DNA of 64,000 bases, taken from the NCBI GenBank assembly GCA_003342815.1, contig PTEX01000048.1, positions 3,908,568 to 3,972,567 on the forward strand. Reading direction: 5' to 3'. The position numbers were made by a program, and so were the translations under genes. The stretch comes from Eudromia elegans. Lineage: Eukaryota > Chordata > Aves > Tinamiformes > Tinamidae. Below the pieces are notes generated by a model. The model had not been told where the DNA came from. It saw only the letters and a program-made list of their open reading frames with translations, and searched no databases. Below, in pieces: positions 1-12,029 of this stretch (position 1 is its first letter; every line of letters begins with the position of its first letter).

Positions 1-261
1 NNNNNNNNNNNNNNNNNNNNNNNNNNNNNNNNNNNNNNNNNNNNNNNNNNNNNNNNNNNNNNNNNNNNNNNNNNNNNNNNNNNNNNNNNNNNNNNNNNNN
101 NNNNNNNNNNNNNNNNNNNNNNNNNNNNNNNNNNNNNNNNNNNNNNNNNNNNNNNNNNNNNNNNNNNNNNNNNNNNNNNNNNNNNNNNNNNNNNNNNNNN
201 NNNNNNNNNNNNNNNNNNNNNNNNNNNNNNNNNNNNNNNNNNNNNNNNNNNNNNNNNNNNN
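1..261. other. Assembly gap (run of N)
   Basis: All bases are N. Real sequence begins at 262, so any feature starting in the gap cannot be seen. The true gap length is unknown. Confidence 0.99.
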
Positions 262-1730
262 CAGACCTACAACACAGGAGGAGGGTGTAATGCTCATATA
301 TTCAGCCGGGGAACACTTAATCAACATCGACAACATATACACAAGGACACAAGGGATAAAAAAGGGCTGTTACTTCTGAGATGTGGCATTAATAGAAACA
401 ATAGAAACAAATTTAAGGCATTCTTTATATGATTTGCATGACTTTTAGTAAGAATTTTTTGGTTTTGCCCTTTCTCTTACTTATTTTGTTACTGCTTCCT
501 TTGAGAGAAGACTGATGCTATATCAGCCTTTTGGACAAAGGATTCTTTTAAAGGTTTTAATGAAAAGCTTGGAAGTATTCATGCCACTTGATTATGCCAA
601 GTTTTGATTGGATCACTCTCACTTGGCAGAGATGGTGATATTAGCATTGATTTTTAAAAAAATCTCTGTTGTCCAATTTTCAAGGTCAACATTTTGATAA
701 ATAAAAGTATGTGTATGATTTTCATTGCACTAAAAGGGAATTTAAATGTATGTATATTAAATACCCTCCTGCACTTTGAAGATTTAAGGTGTAACAAAGA
801 GAGGGCTGAAATCTGCTTTCCACTTCATATAAGCACAGACATGCTCAATTCAGAAGAGTAATATGGGTGTAACAGCGGAAACACTATAATTCCATTTACT
901 TTGTTTGGGTTTTTGAAAGAAAATAAAAAACTCAACTATTTAATGTCCATATTTTCCCCAAAAAATATAAATTAAGTGCCAGCTCTTTGAAATAAAACCC
1001 TGATGGTCTTGTTGACTCTCATTGAACACAAAATAAAAGGTTGCACAACTTTGATCCGTGATCTGTTGTTCATCATATTTGGCTGCTGAGGTGGATGGTG
1101 CTGGGTTGTGCTGGGTCACGATATTATAATGCCCTGTTTTGTTGCACAGCTAAGGGGCACTGTCACCACTAGTGCTGTCCAGTGATGGATTTGTGCTAAT
1201 GTAGATCATGATGTGAAATCAGCCCAGTCTTTCACTTTTGAATGTTTAGTCTATCTGTGCTTGCTTTTGTGTTTTCCCTACATGATACCATAATTTGAAT
1301 GAAGAATCTTATGTTTGAAAGGTAGAAAGCTATTTGCAGTTAACCCTATGCCACTTCTTTGCTGCTCCCAAGTGGTTTGCCGATCTCCTCACACTTGCAT
1401 GACTGGGATTAGGAACAGAAACAGGAAAGCCAATGAGCAGTTGAGCTAGTCATCCTGCAGCATGTCTGCCTAAAGCAGTCGTGGAGCCCAATTAATAAGA
1501 ATAAGTCAGAGAGAACGGTCTAGCTGCTCTTCAGCAGTCACAGAGTACTCACACATCCTTTTCCACTCATTTTCCTTCTGTGTACATTGGCTTGTCTGTT
1601 GGCTTCAGACAAGAAGCCCAGTGCTTGGACTTGGTGAACCTGGCTTGGGTTTGGCTCTCTCTCCAAGCTTTCACAGGAGCAAAGGTCGATTAGCTTGAGT
1701 ATTTACATGACTACTGTCTTAAAGTTCTTT
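262..1730. other. Unique non-coding sequence, nothing recognised
   Basis: AT-rich sequence with no open frame of note, no recognised repeat and no paired splice signals. It ends where the first CR1 copy begins. Confidence 0.6.
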
Positions 1731-2165
1731 GCAAACAGTATGTGCCCTCACGGCCAAGAAGGCCAAGGTGATCCTGGTTGCATCAGGAGCAGTATTGCCA
1801 GCAGGTTGAGGGAGGTGATCCTACCCCTCTACTCAGCCCTAATGAGGCCACACCTGAAGTACTGGGGGCAGTTCTGGGCTCCCCAGTAAAAGAGGGATGT
1901 GGAGCTTCTAGAGAGGGTCCAGCGATGAACAACAAAGATGATTAAGGTACTGGAGAACCCATTTGATGAGGAAAGACTAAGTGAGCAGGGCATGGTTAGC
2001 CTATAGAAGAGAAGACTGGCAGGAGATCTGATCAATATGTATAAACACCTGAGGGAAGAATGCAAAGAGGAGGAGGCCAAACTTTTCTCAGTGGCGGCCA
2101 GTGCTAGGACAAGGGGAAATGAATACAAATTGAAACACAGGAAGTTCCATCTCTTCTGCAGAGGA
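1731..2165 (+). mobile_element. Avian CR1 LINE fragment, C-terminal ORF2 (RT) region, broken
   Basis: The sequence follows the avian CR1 consensus in sense orientation from the ORF2 segment around the 'AKKA' block onward. Recognisable stretches include 'ggccaagaaggccaa', the 'ctctactcagccct' block, 'ttctgggctccccagt', 'agagagggtccagcg' and 'aggaagttccatctc'. Conceptual translation shows [14 protein letters not shown] and QFWAPQ before an in-frame stop, then more CR1 blocks interrupted by stops and frame changes. The copy is 5'-truncated, as is usual for CR1. It fades after about 2165 without the CR1 3' UTR or its ATTCTGTG-type tail, so the 3' end is deleted or too diverged to see. It is a dead copy. 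The boundaries are approximate by some 15 bases. Confidence 0.93.
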
Positions 2166-5100
2166 GAGTTGTCCCTAACTCTAAACTAACATCTAAACTG
2201 TGAGGTTTAAGCCTCAGGGAGCCAGAAACAAGAAGGGTCCTCCCAGTTGAAACTAATTGGATCCATGCTCTGATGTTCGTGCCTGTTTCCAAAAGGGTAT
2301 AATGATTCCAGCCAGACTGTTTGCTCAGTGTCAGTCTGAATTTAACTCCATGTTACTTCATTTTATTTTAATTTGACATTATTTTTCTGTTTATTTTACC
2401 TAATAAGTGAATCATTTAACTATAAAAGACTCATTTTAGAGGGTTAAGGGTGGAATCTGGAGTGGGTGAAGCTTGGAATAACCACTGACCTGCTCAATTA
2501 TATTGGAGTAGGGCATGAGCAATGATGTCACATCAGGGATTCAAGCCAGACACGTAGGGGTGAGCAGGCCTCCCATTCTGTCTTTGCTGCGATTGGAAAC
2601 GTCAGTAGCACTGCTTGAAGGACAAAAAAAGGCTGAGCTCATTTCAAAGATGCCCTGAACTCTCCACCAATCAGAATACATTGACTTTATTGTCGAATTT
2701 TCCATGAGGGATGGATTTTTAAGAGAAAATTAATGGTATTTTCACCAGGAAAATATTTTATCATTCAATTCACAGTATCAAGGCATAATTGAAAAATGGA
2801 ATTATGAAGGTGAGTTCTCATTAAACAAACCTTATCCACGGGGAACATAATTTTTGCTTCAAGAGGTACAAAGCAAAATCAGGATCAATTCTTTCTGAAA
2901 AGCAAACCCTTTTATCATATCTCAGATTATCTCCCAAAATAGTCATTTGACTTTGAGGTTCTTTAACATGGAATTGAATTATTCTTGATCTACAATGTTG
3001 TGTAGGTATAATTTAACAGGAGATACTTTCATGTCTGCTGGCTTCAAGGGAATTTGTTTCCTCTATGGTCACTTTAGGTGGAGTTCTTATTGCTTAACTT
3101 TAGAAATCTGCAGTGAGGATGTCTACATCTAAGACAGCCCTTAATTAATAAGCACAGGAGCCAAAAGGATCCCTTGAGGATTGTTGGATTGTTTCGCTTG
3201 GAATTTTTTTTCATTGTGCATTTGAGGTTGATATGTCATGACTTTAAAATGCAGGCCTCCCTATTTACTATAAAATGTCCAGGGTGACTAGTTCTATGCA
3301 GAAGTCTGAATTTTAGATGTCTACTAGATCCCCTCCAACCCCATGGACACATATGGAGTCAATGACCCCCAACGAACCCCCCATGGCCATGTCTACCTCC
3401 TAGAGCCCCATGTCAAATTGCTAGGGCAATTTGGTCTTGTGGTGCAAAAATGAAAGACAAAAAACTATGCAGAAACTGAGAAAATAGGCATTTTTCATCA
3501 AATCCCATGTTTTCAAGGAGAAAAATAAGAAATTTATTTTCATACAAAAAAAAATTAAAATATTTATCACCTCCACTATTTTTGGTTAAAAGCCAGGCTC
3601 CATTGGGTTTATTAAAAAGAAGGTTGTATACTAAAATATGTGGAATAGCGTATCTGGAGTGTGTGTGTGTATGTGTGCATAGGAAATGGCAAAAAATCAT
3701 AAAAAAGAAAGACTTAGAGAAATAAGAAAAAATAAGAAAAGGGAACCTGAAATTCTGTTCTCCAGATAAAAGATATAGATGCAACAACAAAACAGTGGTG
3801 AAGCAGCATTTTCCACTCAATACTTTTGTCCAAAAGGAACCCTGAGATAATGTGGTCTGATCCACCACACACCACAGATGGTTACCGTGCAGAGCACTGT
3901 CTTGGGTAATATGGCTTGCCTGGCCAAAACGTAGCTTTTATGTGACTACTCAGGTTTTCCAGAAAAGCATCCACTGTTTTTCTGAAGCTCTTGTGTGCAA
4001 AATCTGTTCTACTTATTTCTGGACATCATTGACTTTTACATCTGGACGTGTTCAACTATATTTTGTTTGCCTGGGATGGGGAGAGGATGACCCAAATCAC
4101 ACAGTATTGTGTCTCTGTATTCATTTATTATTTAGTCACCTGCAAAACTTTGCTGAAATTTTATCTGAATTTTGTCTGAAAATTTTATTAGCAGCATTTC
4201 TTTATATTTTTTTGTTTTCAGAACAATGGTCAAATTACTGATTAACAGAGCCTATTGTACCAGACCCTGAAGGGTTCCAGTGGAATCCCCCTGAAATCCT
4301 AAGTCTCTTTAAAAATTGGTATCAGCTTGTCAAATTCTCTTTCAGGTAGTTCTTAGATGCAAATTATCAAGATTTATGAAACTGAAAACCATTTATTCCT
4401 CATAGATGACCAATTCTTTTTTCCTGAAAACAATTAGGCTGGGACATGGATTGTCTTTCTCCAGACCTACAAACCAATGCCTCTTGAGTTCAACTTGACT
4501 ATGAAACTTGACTATAATCTCTGACTAGCCATTATTTTCTTTTACCTTTGTGCAGCACTTTTTATCATGTAAAAAGTTGAGTCAAAATCAATACATTTGA
4601 GGAATGTCTGACAATGAGGTTCTACTACCTTAAAGAAGCTGAACTAAAAGGCCAAGTAGCTGACTTGCACAATTCTATACCCTGGTCATTTTTATTCTCC
4701 TGCTCTATCTCCTATAAGCACGGATTACTGAAAGCTTTTTGTAGGCAAAATAATTGTAGGAAAAATTCTGCTGTCATTAATTCAGATTCCAACCCACAGA
4801 AGCCGTTAAGATTGGAATAGTTCATCTGAGTGCTAATTTTAGCCTTGTGCTGGGACTACGTTGCTTATACAAAACCTCATCAGTCAGATTTTGGAAAACC
4901 AAAACCAAATATGACTGATTTAAGAGAAGGATGATGTTGTGGCCAAGGCAATGAATTTGGGCACAGGATACATGAATTCATTTTTGGTCATACTATAGCC
5001 TTCCTATCCAACCATGGACAAATAGCACTGTGTGAATAATATAGCAATGGATGCTGCATGGGGTCCTGGCTATCTCTGGGCTATACTTTGGTTCACATAA

Positions 5101-8100
5101 ATCTAAGAGAGCTAATTTGCACTTTACAACCATAACAGAATAAAAGAGTCTTTATTTACATAGAAAGTGAATAACCAAAAGGATAAAGAAGCTAAAGAGA
5201 TAAAGGATAAAAAGGATTAGAGTACAAGCTGTGATCTTGTCAGTACTTAATATCTGAGTAGTAATAGTTGATGAATGTTTAGTCATCATTTCTTACCAAG
5301 AATTTCTCACTCTGTACCTTAATAATTACAGGGGATGCCTATCCTGAGAGAAAAAAAGAATTTTGCTAGAAAGTCAATTATATCGAGCCATATTACTTTT
5401 GCTACTAAGAGGCAATATTTGGCTAGTGACAGGGAAATGCAATCAAACAACCTGCATCACATAAACTGAGTGAGACAGATTTGTCTGAAGCTGTCTTGGA
5501 CTCTCACCCTTGCTCCACCGCAGTAATATGACCCTGCAAACTTTCACAATGAGCTTTTGGCAGTTGCTTTGCTAAAGGTCCATGACTCTTCCGATAAAAT
5601 CCTCGACACTGATCAGAAAGAAACCTCCAAAGCTGGGGAGGGAACGCATTATTGCAGTGGTGGACATAATGACATCTGGAGGAAGGTATTACCACTTAAA
5701 AATTGACCATGGTGGTGTGGTGAGCACTGTGGTTTCTCCTAACTTCAAAGCTTAACATGCTAGTTAGCAGATGACAATATCCACTTCCTTGAGTCTTACT
5801 GAATTTATTTACTATCTTTCTTGAAAATTATCTTCTCCACCACATGAGTGACCAAAATGAAAACATCCTACCAGAAAAAAAAAAAAAGCACTTTTACCAT
5901 AAAGTCAAATGTGCCCATGTTTACACAGGACTTTGATGTGCTTGAACAAGTGCTGACTTCAGATTTTGTAAATTTAGTTAAAATATCCCTAAATATTTTT
6001 TTTCCTGTAATTTTTGAACAGTGTTAGAATATGAAAGCTGCTATTAGGTATTCAAAAAGTCAAAGAAATGCATAATTCTGTCTGCCTGATCACTTTCTCA
6101 GGAAATGGTTCTTATTTATCTGTTGATCTGCTTATTCTGTAATCTCATCCAGGCAATTATAAAACACACACAAGCATAATCAGACACAAGATGCTGAGAA
6201 TGCCTAGGTGAGAAAGATGGGGTGAACTGTCAGGATTAGGAAAGAGACTCAGAAAAGTCAGAGGAAAAGGAAGGAGGAATGAACCTTGATTTTGTGCCCA
6301 CTGCAGCAGGATTCTAAGGTCTGGATGACTCCCAGCATTTCTATTGTTCATTATTCCTTTGAAGTTGGTAAATGTCTGTGAAAATGACTGGCAAAGTTTT
6401 CTCACCTCCACCTAAAGCTCTAGTAGAAGATGACAGCCTGCTCCCACAGTAGACTTCTCTGTTGGCTTTAGTAGTTGTTGGTTCATCACTTTTATAAAAA
6501 GGATCCAGTGGTTCCCTTGGGCCAGGTGGATGTCAGCATGACGGCACCTGATGTGCCATTGGTGAGGGGAACTTTTTGAGACCTAGGAGATTAAATTTTA
6601 AAATACATAAAGTTCTATTCACCTGAAAGAATATTTTATGATTGCAAAATCAAGCCCTCCAAAGCTGCTAAATGCCAGAATTAAGGCTGTCAGTCAACTA
6701 CAGAACTTTCCCTTTGGCATTATAAATTATGATACAGTCTTCAGTTATCTTATCACACATATTTTTTTTTCCTCAAGGCTTCTGCCTCAGTTAATGCACA
6801 TATAACAATGAAGAGTAGGAGAAAAAAAGAAAAAAGGGATAGCTACCTGTTAAGTTTGCAGCAAATGAAGCAGAACAGAGTGGGAAAACAGTGCTGAAAA
6901 AAGGGAGAAAAGAGCTGCAAAAAGGGAGCTAAACCACTAATTTTGAGATCATAAACTTATGACAATTATTATATGATCTTCCTCATCTCTGTATCTGGGA
7001 AGTGCTGACTTGGATTCTAACCAATCATCCGAACAGTCATCACCTTGACAAGGCGCTTCCTCTGAGGCACTTCAGATTCTATGCTGATTGTGAAACCATA
7101 GATATAATCTTCACAGACATATATTTTCAGAAAAAAAATTGTAGGGAGAAGTACAAGAATTATTATTGTATCTCTACTATTTTGACTAAAGCATTTAATG
7201 ACGTTAAATGATTTATTCTTTGGAAGATTTTGCCCTGCCAGTTCTTATAGATTCTGTAACCTCATTCATTCCTTCCTCAGTGGTAAATGCAATTAAATGC
7301 AATTAAGAAATCATCTACTCCAGAGGAAATTTTTGTTATAAAAAGAACAAGCAATGCTGAGCACTTGTAAATAAAATTACGTACTTATAGTCTGTGATCC
7401 AGCATGCATATTTATGGCAGATCTTATGGTCATCTCGAAAATTACACCCAAATCAAAGGTTACACCAGCAAAATGTCTATAGCATCTGTTCAGACTCTTT
7501 ATAGCATCATTAGAGGACCTTTAGTCTCACTATTAGCAGCAAGGAGATGGAACATGGGTCATACTTATGGTCATGTTTTTTTCTACTTAAGGTTGATCTC
7601 AGAGCCAATCAACCCAACTAATAGAACAAGTCTGAAAATGCTGGACAAATGTATATGTTGTGGTAGCAGATCCAGATCGGTTGCTGACAGTACATTACAA
7701 GGGACTTTGTGAATGGTAAAATCAGGTTTCGAGTAGACACAGACCTGGTGCACAAGCCCCACTGTGGTACAGCAAGCTACTGCGGTTCCTCCTCTCCCTG
7801 TACAGGTCTTAGTATCATGTGTGTTAAGACAGATTGCTTGGACATTTCCACCTATGCTATAAGTGGATTGTCCAATCATCCTATATATCCACAATGCCAT
7901 ACCACATTCTGGGCCTGCATTGATAATGCCATGTAGAGAAGCTCAGGCTCTCTCTTACAGGAGCCTCGCCTACTGGAATCAGTTCTCCTCTGAACCTGAA
8001 ATCAGGATGGATGATGACAGGGTGTCTAAGCAGACCTGCTCATTGCAGGAGAATGTCTGAGGGCTAATAGATGGATATTGAGGCAAGCTGAGCTCTTCCT

Positions 8101-8384
8101 TTGCAGTCCATCTGGAGAATATTAGCAAGTAGTACAGAAAAAAAAAGAGATAAGATTGAAATATTTGGGTAAAAAGTAGCTCTGATGTCACTGCTACTGC
8201 TGAAAACGACAGACAAGCACTAAAAATGATGTCAGCTGTCTTGTACTGCATGTGTGCAAGGGCTAAGGGGAAAGAAAATTGCACTGAGAAGTGTAAGTCT
8301 AGTTTTCCAACATTGTGAAACATGCTCTGTAACCTTCCTGATGCTTTTCTGATGTAGTTACAGATGCTTGTGTGACATGTCAGT
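2166..8384. other. Unique non-coding sequence
   Basis: About 6 kb with no recognised gene or interspersed repeat. It contains a short GT-rich alternating tract at 3659-3680, a short A run near 5876-5887 and an imperfect 10-bp tandem duplication near 7282-7301. Open frames here (for example 3413-3868 on the minus strand) resemble no protein family I know and are treated as chance. Confidence 0.6.
3659..3680. repeat. (GT)n-like alternating purine-pyrimidine microsatellite
   Basis: About 22 bases of strictly alternating purine/pyrimidine, mostly GT with one AT interruption. It is short and likely polymorphic. Confidence 0.8.
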
Positions 8385-8385
8385 A

Positions 8386-8640
8386 TTACAGAGCTGGAAA
8401 AGACCTCAAGATGACGCTGAGTCCAACTTCGGAAAACAAGGCTGAGCTTTACTTTATTCACTACCTGGTACCTTTGCCTGCCCTAGTCTGAAACACATCC
8501 AGCGACAGCAGTCTTGCAGCCTCCCAAGCAATCCCTTGGTTTAGCTTTAAAAAGTTTATTTAATCTGAATTGTTCTTGATGAATTTTAAGCTCATTATTT
8601 CATATCTTCCCTTGCTCTTTCTTTGTCCTTTGTATGCCAA
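8386..8640 (-). mobile_element. Ancient CR1-type LINE 3' fragment, antisense
   Basis: The plus strand reads like the reverse complement of the old amniote CR1 3' region. It opens with 'ttacagagctggaaaagacc', followed by a 'tccaactt' block. Further on is 'gaattttaagctcattattt', corresponding to the conserved 'TTTAAGCCCATTA-TT-CTTGTCCT' stretch of CR1/L3-like elements, followed by 'ttgctctttctttgtcc'. Divergence is high and small gaps are needed. Stops in all frames make it non-functional. It is clearly older than the copies at 1.7, 17 and 27 kb. Confidence 0.7.
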
Positions 8641-9040
8641 AATACATACAAATTCTGAACTGTCCAAACCAGGGCTTTGAAACCCTCTCTTTCTCTCTCT
8701 CTCAAATGAAATTTTACTTTCGATTATGTGTTACTGTCAAGGAAAATCTGATTAAAGAAATAAGATTTTCGCTTTGGTCTCTGAGTATTTTCTTTTAGCC
8801 CTAGTTGTCATGATTTGAGCGAGCTCTAGAGAAACCTGTGATCTTCTTCAGTTTTAAGGGAGCTTACCTTCCTCTGAGTCTCAAAGAATGGCCCTACCAT
8901 GATCATAGTGAATGGCTTGTTTCACAGATGATCCAAATAGGTAAATTTTTCTCAGACACTGGCCGAAAAAAAAAAAAAACAAAAAAACCCCCTCAGTTTT
9001 TCTATAGCCTGATAGATTTTCATCATTTATTTTCCGCCTG

Positions 9041-9060
9041 ACATCACTGAAAAGTGATGT
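9041..9060. repeat. Perfect 8-bp hairpin with GAAA loop
   Basis: The arms 'acatcact' and 'agtgatgt' are exact reverse complements separated by 'gaaa', a GNRA-type loop if transcribed from the plus strand. A hairpin this short can arise by chance. Confidence 0.9.
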
Positions 9061-9535
9061 GAAATAGGTAAGTCTGTCAGTTCTCCTCTTGCATTCTCAC
9101 TCAGACATATACAAACCAGAGGGTGTATAGAAAGCATGGGAAATGAAAAAAAGAAAATCTGAAAATTCAGGCACTTTCTACTTCCACAGTGAATGAAAAG
9201 TGAAGGACCTCATGTACTGTAAGTCCACTATAAGGCTTGCAAAGGCAGCAGGCTGCACCCGAGAACATGTTGTTGTTTGTGGCTCCTTGACCACAGGAGC
9301 GCCTGGAGACATGAATCCACAGTGAGACTTTGAAAAAGTTATATTAGGCTATTGAGCAACTGGATTAATGAAACTCTGCTTGTTTTCCTATTTGTGGTGT
9401 CTCTCAGCTTTGCAACCCATAGCAAAAAAAAGGAGCTTCTGAGTACATTTTTATCTAAAGTATTACATATTTTCACACTAGACTGTTTGATGTCTATGTT
9501 AGTCCAGACACAAATTAGCTGGGAAAAATATATAT

Positions 9536-9562
9536 TACATACATATGCATGCATGCACACAC
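9536..9562. repeat. 27-bp alternating pyrimidine-purine tract (Z-DNA-prone)
   Basis: There is strict Y-R alternation over 27 bases, including tandem 'atgc' and 'ac' units. Such tracts can adopt left-handed DNA under supercoiling and are prone to slippage. Confidence 0.85.
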
Positions 9563-9785
9563 CCCTTTGCTGCGAGAGTTTTAGGTCACAAAGTCAAGCA
9601 CTAAGAAACTAGGAAATGCTACAGTTTGAGCAGCCCTTGCAACCTCCACATGCAGAAGGTTCACAAAAACGTCTCTGTTGAAACTGTCGCATCCTGTTTC
9701 TTTGACACAACCTGCGCCTCATTCAGTGCTTGGGATCAATAGTTCTGGGGGTGACCAAGAAGTGTAGCCAGTCAGGATCTGCTAT

Positions 9786-10325
9786 ATGGCAGCCTATACA
9801 TCCCTGGAAGCTGTGGGAAATGGGAATAGGGGGGAGAGGGAGAAGTGTGGTGTAACAGTCCCCACCTGCTTTCTCACTGTGATTTCCACTCTTGGTGTTG
9901 CTAACTTTTGTCATTATATCCCCGCTCCCTTAGTATTCAGAGTTGTTTCTTTTCTTCCAGCTGCCGGAACACAAGCAATTTTTTTTTTCTTTCCTTTAAA
10001 AAGGAAACATATTGCCAGTTCTGGTAACTGTGGGAAAACTCTATATCGCAGCAGGTTGCAATGCACGCTCAAAGGGCTGTATTTTTCCAGCTCGCACCCA
10101 CCTCGCTGCCCGGCACCCTGCTTGCCTTGCAGCCCCCCAGCTCCCTCCTCGCAGCCTCCCTGGTGCAGCTGGGCACCAGCAGGAGGAGCAATGGGAGCAC
10201 ATGAAAGGCAACTCCCAGCTCTCCAGCAGCCTCCTGTTCCCAGCGCCCCTTCCACAGCCAAGAGCAGCAAATTATCTGGAAACTCGTACTTGGCTCAGGC
10301 CTGGAGGAAACTCCAAAGCTGTTAA
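9786..10325 (+). other. 179-codon open frame over a GC-rich patch, probably chance
   Basis: It begins with an ATG and stays open to a stop just before the A run at 10331. The first half is AT-balanced; the second half is proline-, alanine- and serine-rich because the DNA is C-rich. I recognise no signal peptide, domain or family motif. Alternative frames over the same patch are also long, as expected from composition rather than coding. There are no convincing splice sites or poly(A) signal. It is recorded because it is one of the longer ATG-started frames in the window. Confidence 0.15.
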
Positions 10326-10353
10326 ACCTGAAAAAAAAAAAAAAAAAAAAAAA
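10085..10353. other. GC-rich patch followed by a 23-base A run
   Basis: Positions 10085-10260 are strongly C/G-rich with Pro/Ala-type codons, unlike the AT-rich flanks. They pass into normal sequence and then an uninterrupted run of 23 A at 10331-10353. I see no AATAAA just upstream of the A run and could not define target-site duplications, so retroposition is only a possibility. Confidence 0.5.
10331..10353. repeat. Poly(A) run, 23 bases
   Basis: Uninterrupted A homopolymer. Its length is probably unstable and error-prone in assembly. Confidence 0.97.
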
Positions 10354-11763
10354 GGCTCTGTGGAGTGTGTGCGACCTCAGAGTTCCCAAAGGCTCATTTT
10401 GTAGGATAATTTCACTGGATAATTTCACAGGAGAAGGTTTCTCGCAGGAAAAGGCATGTCTCTGACACTAGGGTAAGCCCCTTGCTGAATTCCAAACCTC
10501 TGCTCCAGAAAAGGGAGATAGCAGATTTTTTATTTTATTTATTTATTTATATTTTTTAAATGAAACCCCTATTTGGGTTTTGCTTTTTTTTACCCGGTAA
10601 AACAAAGGATTTTATCTTAGGCTCTGTTTTGGAAACAAGTGTATCATTTTTGTAAAATTCCGGCACAAATGGTTAAATTAACAAATTTATGAAGAGCTGC
10701 GAGAGGAGCATGATAGTGGGAAGAGGGAGCAGCTTCCTTTACAATGAACCAACCACATGTATGCCCCAGGGCAGTGCCCTATAAATGCCAACATAGGGCT
10801 AGGGGCTTGGGTTGGGTAGCTCTTCTGCAGATGAAGATCTGTGCTACACCAGTCAGTGTGAAAGGAGGGCTATGGTTTCCTTAATTTCCTCTCCCCTGGT
10901 AAACATGTTCCTGGGTAGATACATAGCCACTGTTGGAGGATTGGGAGGAAACGGGTGCAGAGCAGATTAAACTCTTTGCTGCTCAAGAGCCTCAAGAGCA
11001 AGGATTCAGGACAAACTTAGGGAATAGACTAATGAAACTGTGGCCATCAAGCGAGGTATCTGCATGGTTAGGCAAGGCAGAAGGCTGGATTTCATGGATG
11101 CTTACAGGCATAGTGAGGGCAATTTAAATACCCAAGACCAAGGTCTTTCTGTCAGGTCTCCTCCAATCTGCCGGTAGCTGTGCATAGAGGTGAACCAAAT
11201 GAAGAGCGTTGTTACGGCAGTTTGAACTCAACACCATTTTTCCCAAAGCCAAGAACAAGCTCTTGACAAATTCTAGAAAAATGCAAGTTGTCAAAAAGGA
11301 AAAACAAGTTTCCAAACAGTCTACCTGGCTTTGCAATAGTGTGTTTCAAACAGCGGGCAATGCCCTGGGGCTGCCGTACCCACGTGCAAACTCAGTGTGT
11401 TGTGTACCAAGGGCATAGCGCCCATGGTGGAGGGGCATCCAGGGTGACTGCAGTCACTCTCTGGTAAGCCCCCTCTGGTACCCTGCTAATTTCCTAGGCA
11501 GCCGCAGCGGTGCAGGGCAGCCAGTCATAAATTACCCCGAGATTCCTGAGGCAGGAAAGGGATGATGGAGCTGAGGTTGAAGTGCAACATATGCTGGGAC
11601 TCTTCTGCTCCGCTCTGTTGGGAAAACAGCGAGACCAGCTTGGTACAAGCCACTGTGAAATGGCAGGACATTCTTGTGGTTGGCCCTGTTATAATTTTGC
11701 TTTGGCAATATTTTGCACATCTCTTGTCTTTTGTTGGGCAGGGGAGGGCGAGTTTGAACCTTT

Positions 11764-11789
11764 AAACCCACTACATAAACCCACTACAT
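11764..11789. repeat. Tandem duplication, 13 bp x 2
   Basis: Two exact head-to-tail copies of 'aaacccactacat'. It is a recent slippage-type duplication because the copies are identical. Confidence 0.95.
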
Positions 11790-12007
11790 CTGGCTTTGTT
11801 CCCAGCTGCAGCAACACGAGAGGGAAAAGGCAGCATTTGAGCTTAGGAGAAGAGCAGAGCTGGTCAAATGATTCATACCTGATAATTGCTTTTGTTATTT
11901 TTCTCACTTAAGGACCTCATGCAAATGTGTTGGGTTTTCTTGTTTCACTATCTCTAAAGCACAAAAGTTGAAGAAAGGAAAATTCATCTCACTGGTACTG
12001 CTGCCCT

Positions 12008-12029
12008 AAAAAAAAAAAAAAAAAAAAAA
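12008..12029. repeat. Poly(A) run, 22 bases
   Basis: Uninterrupted A homopolymer with no recognisable retroelement attached upstream. Confidence 0.97.

Noticed and set aside
3413-3868. 151-codon minus-strand frame
   Set aside because: Phe/Leu/His-rich translation of AT-rich and GT-repeat DNA, with no family motif or splice context.
11468-11485. CTCF-like 'gccccctctggtac'
   Set aside because: At least three core mismatches, including invariant positions.
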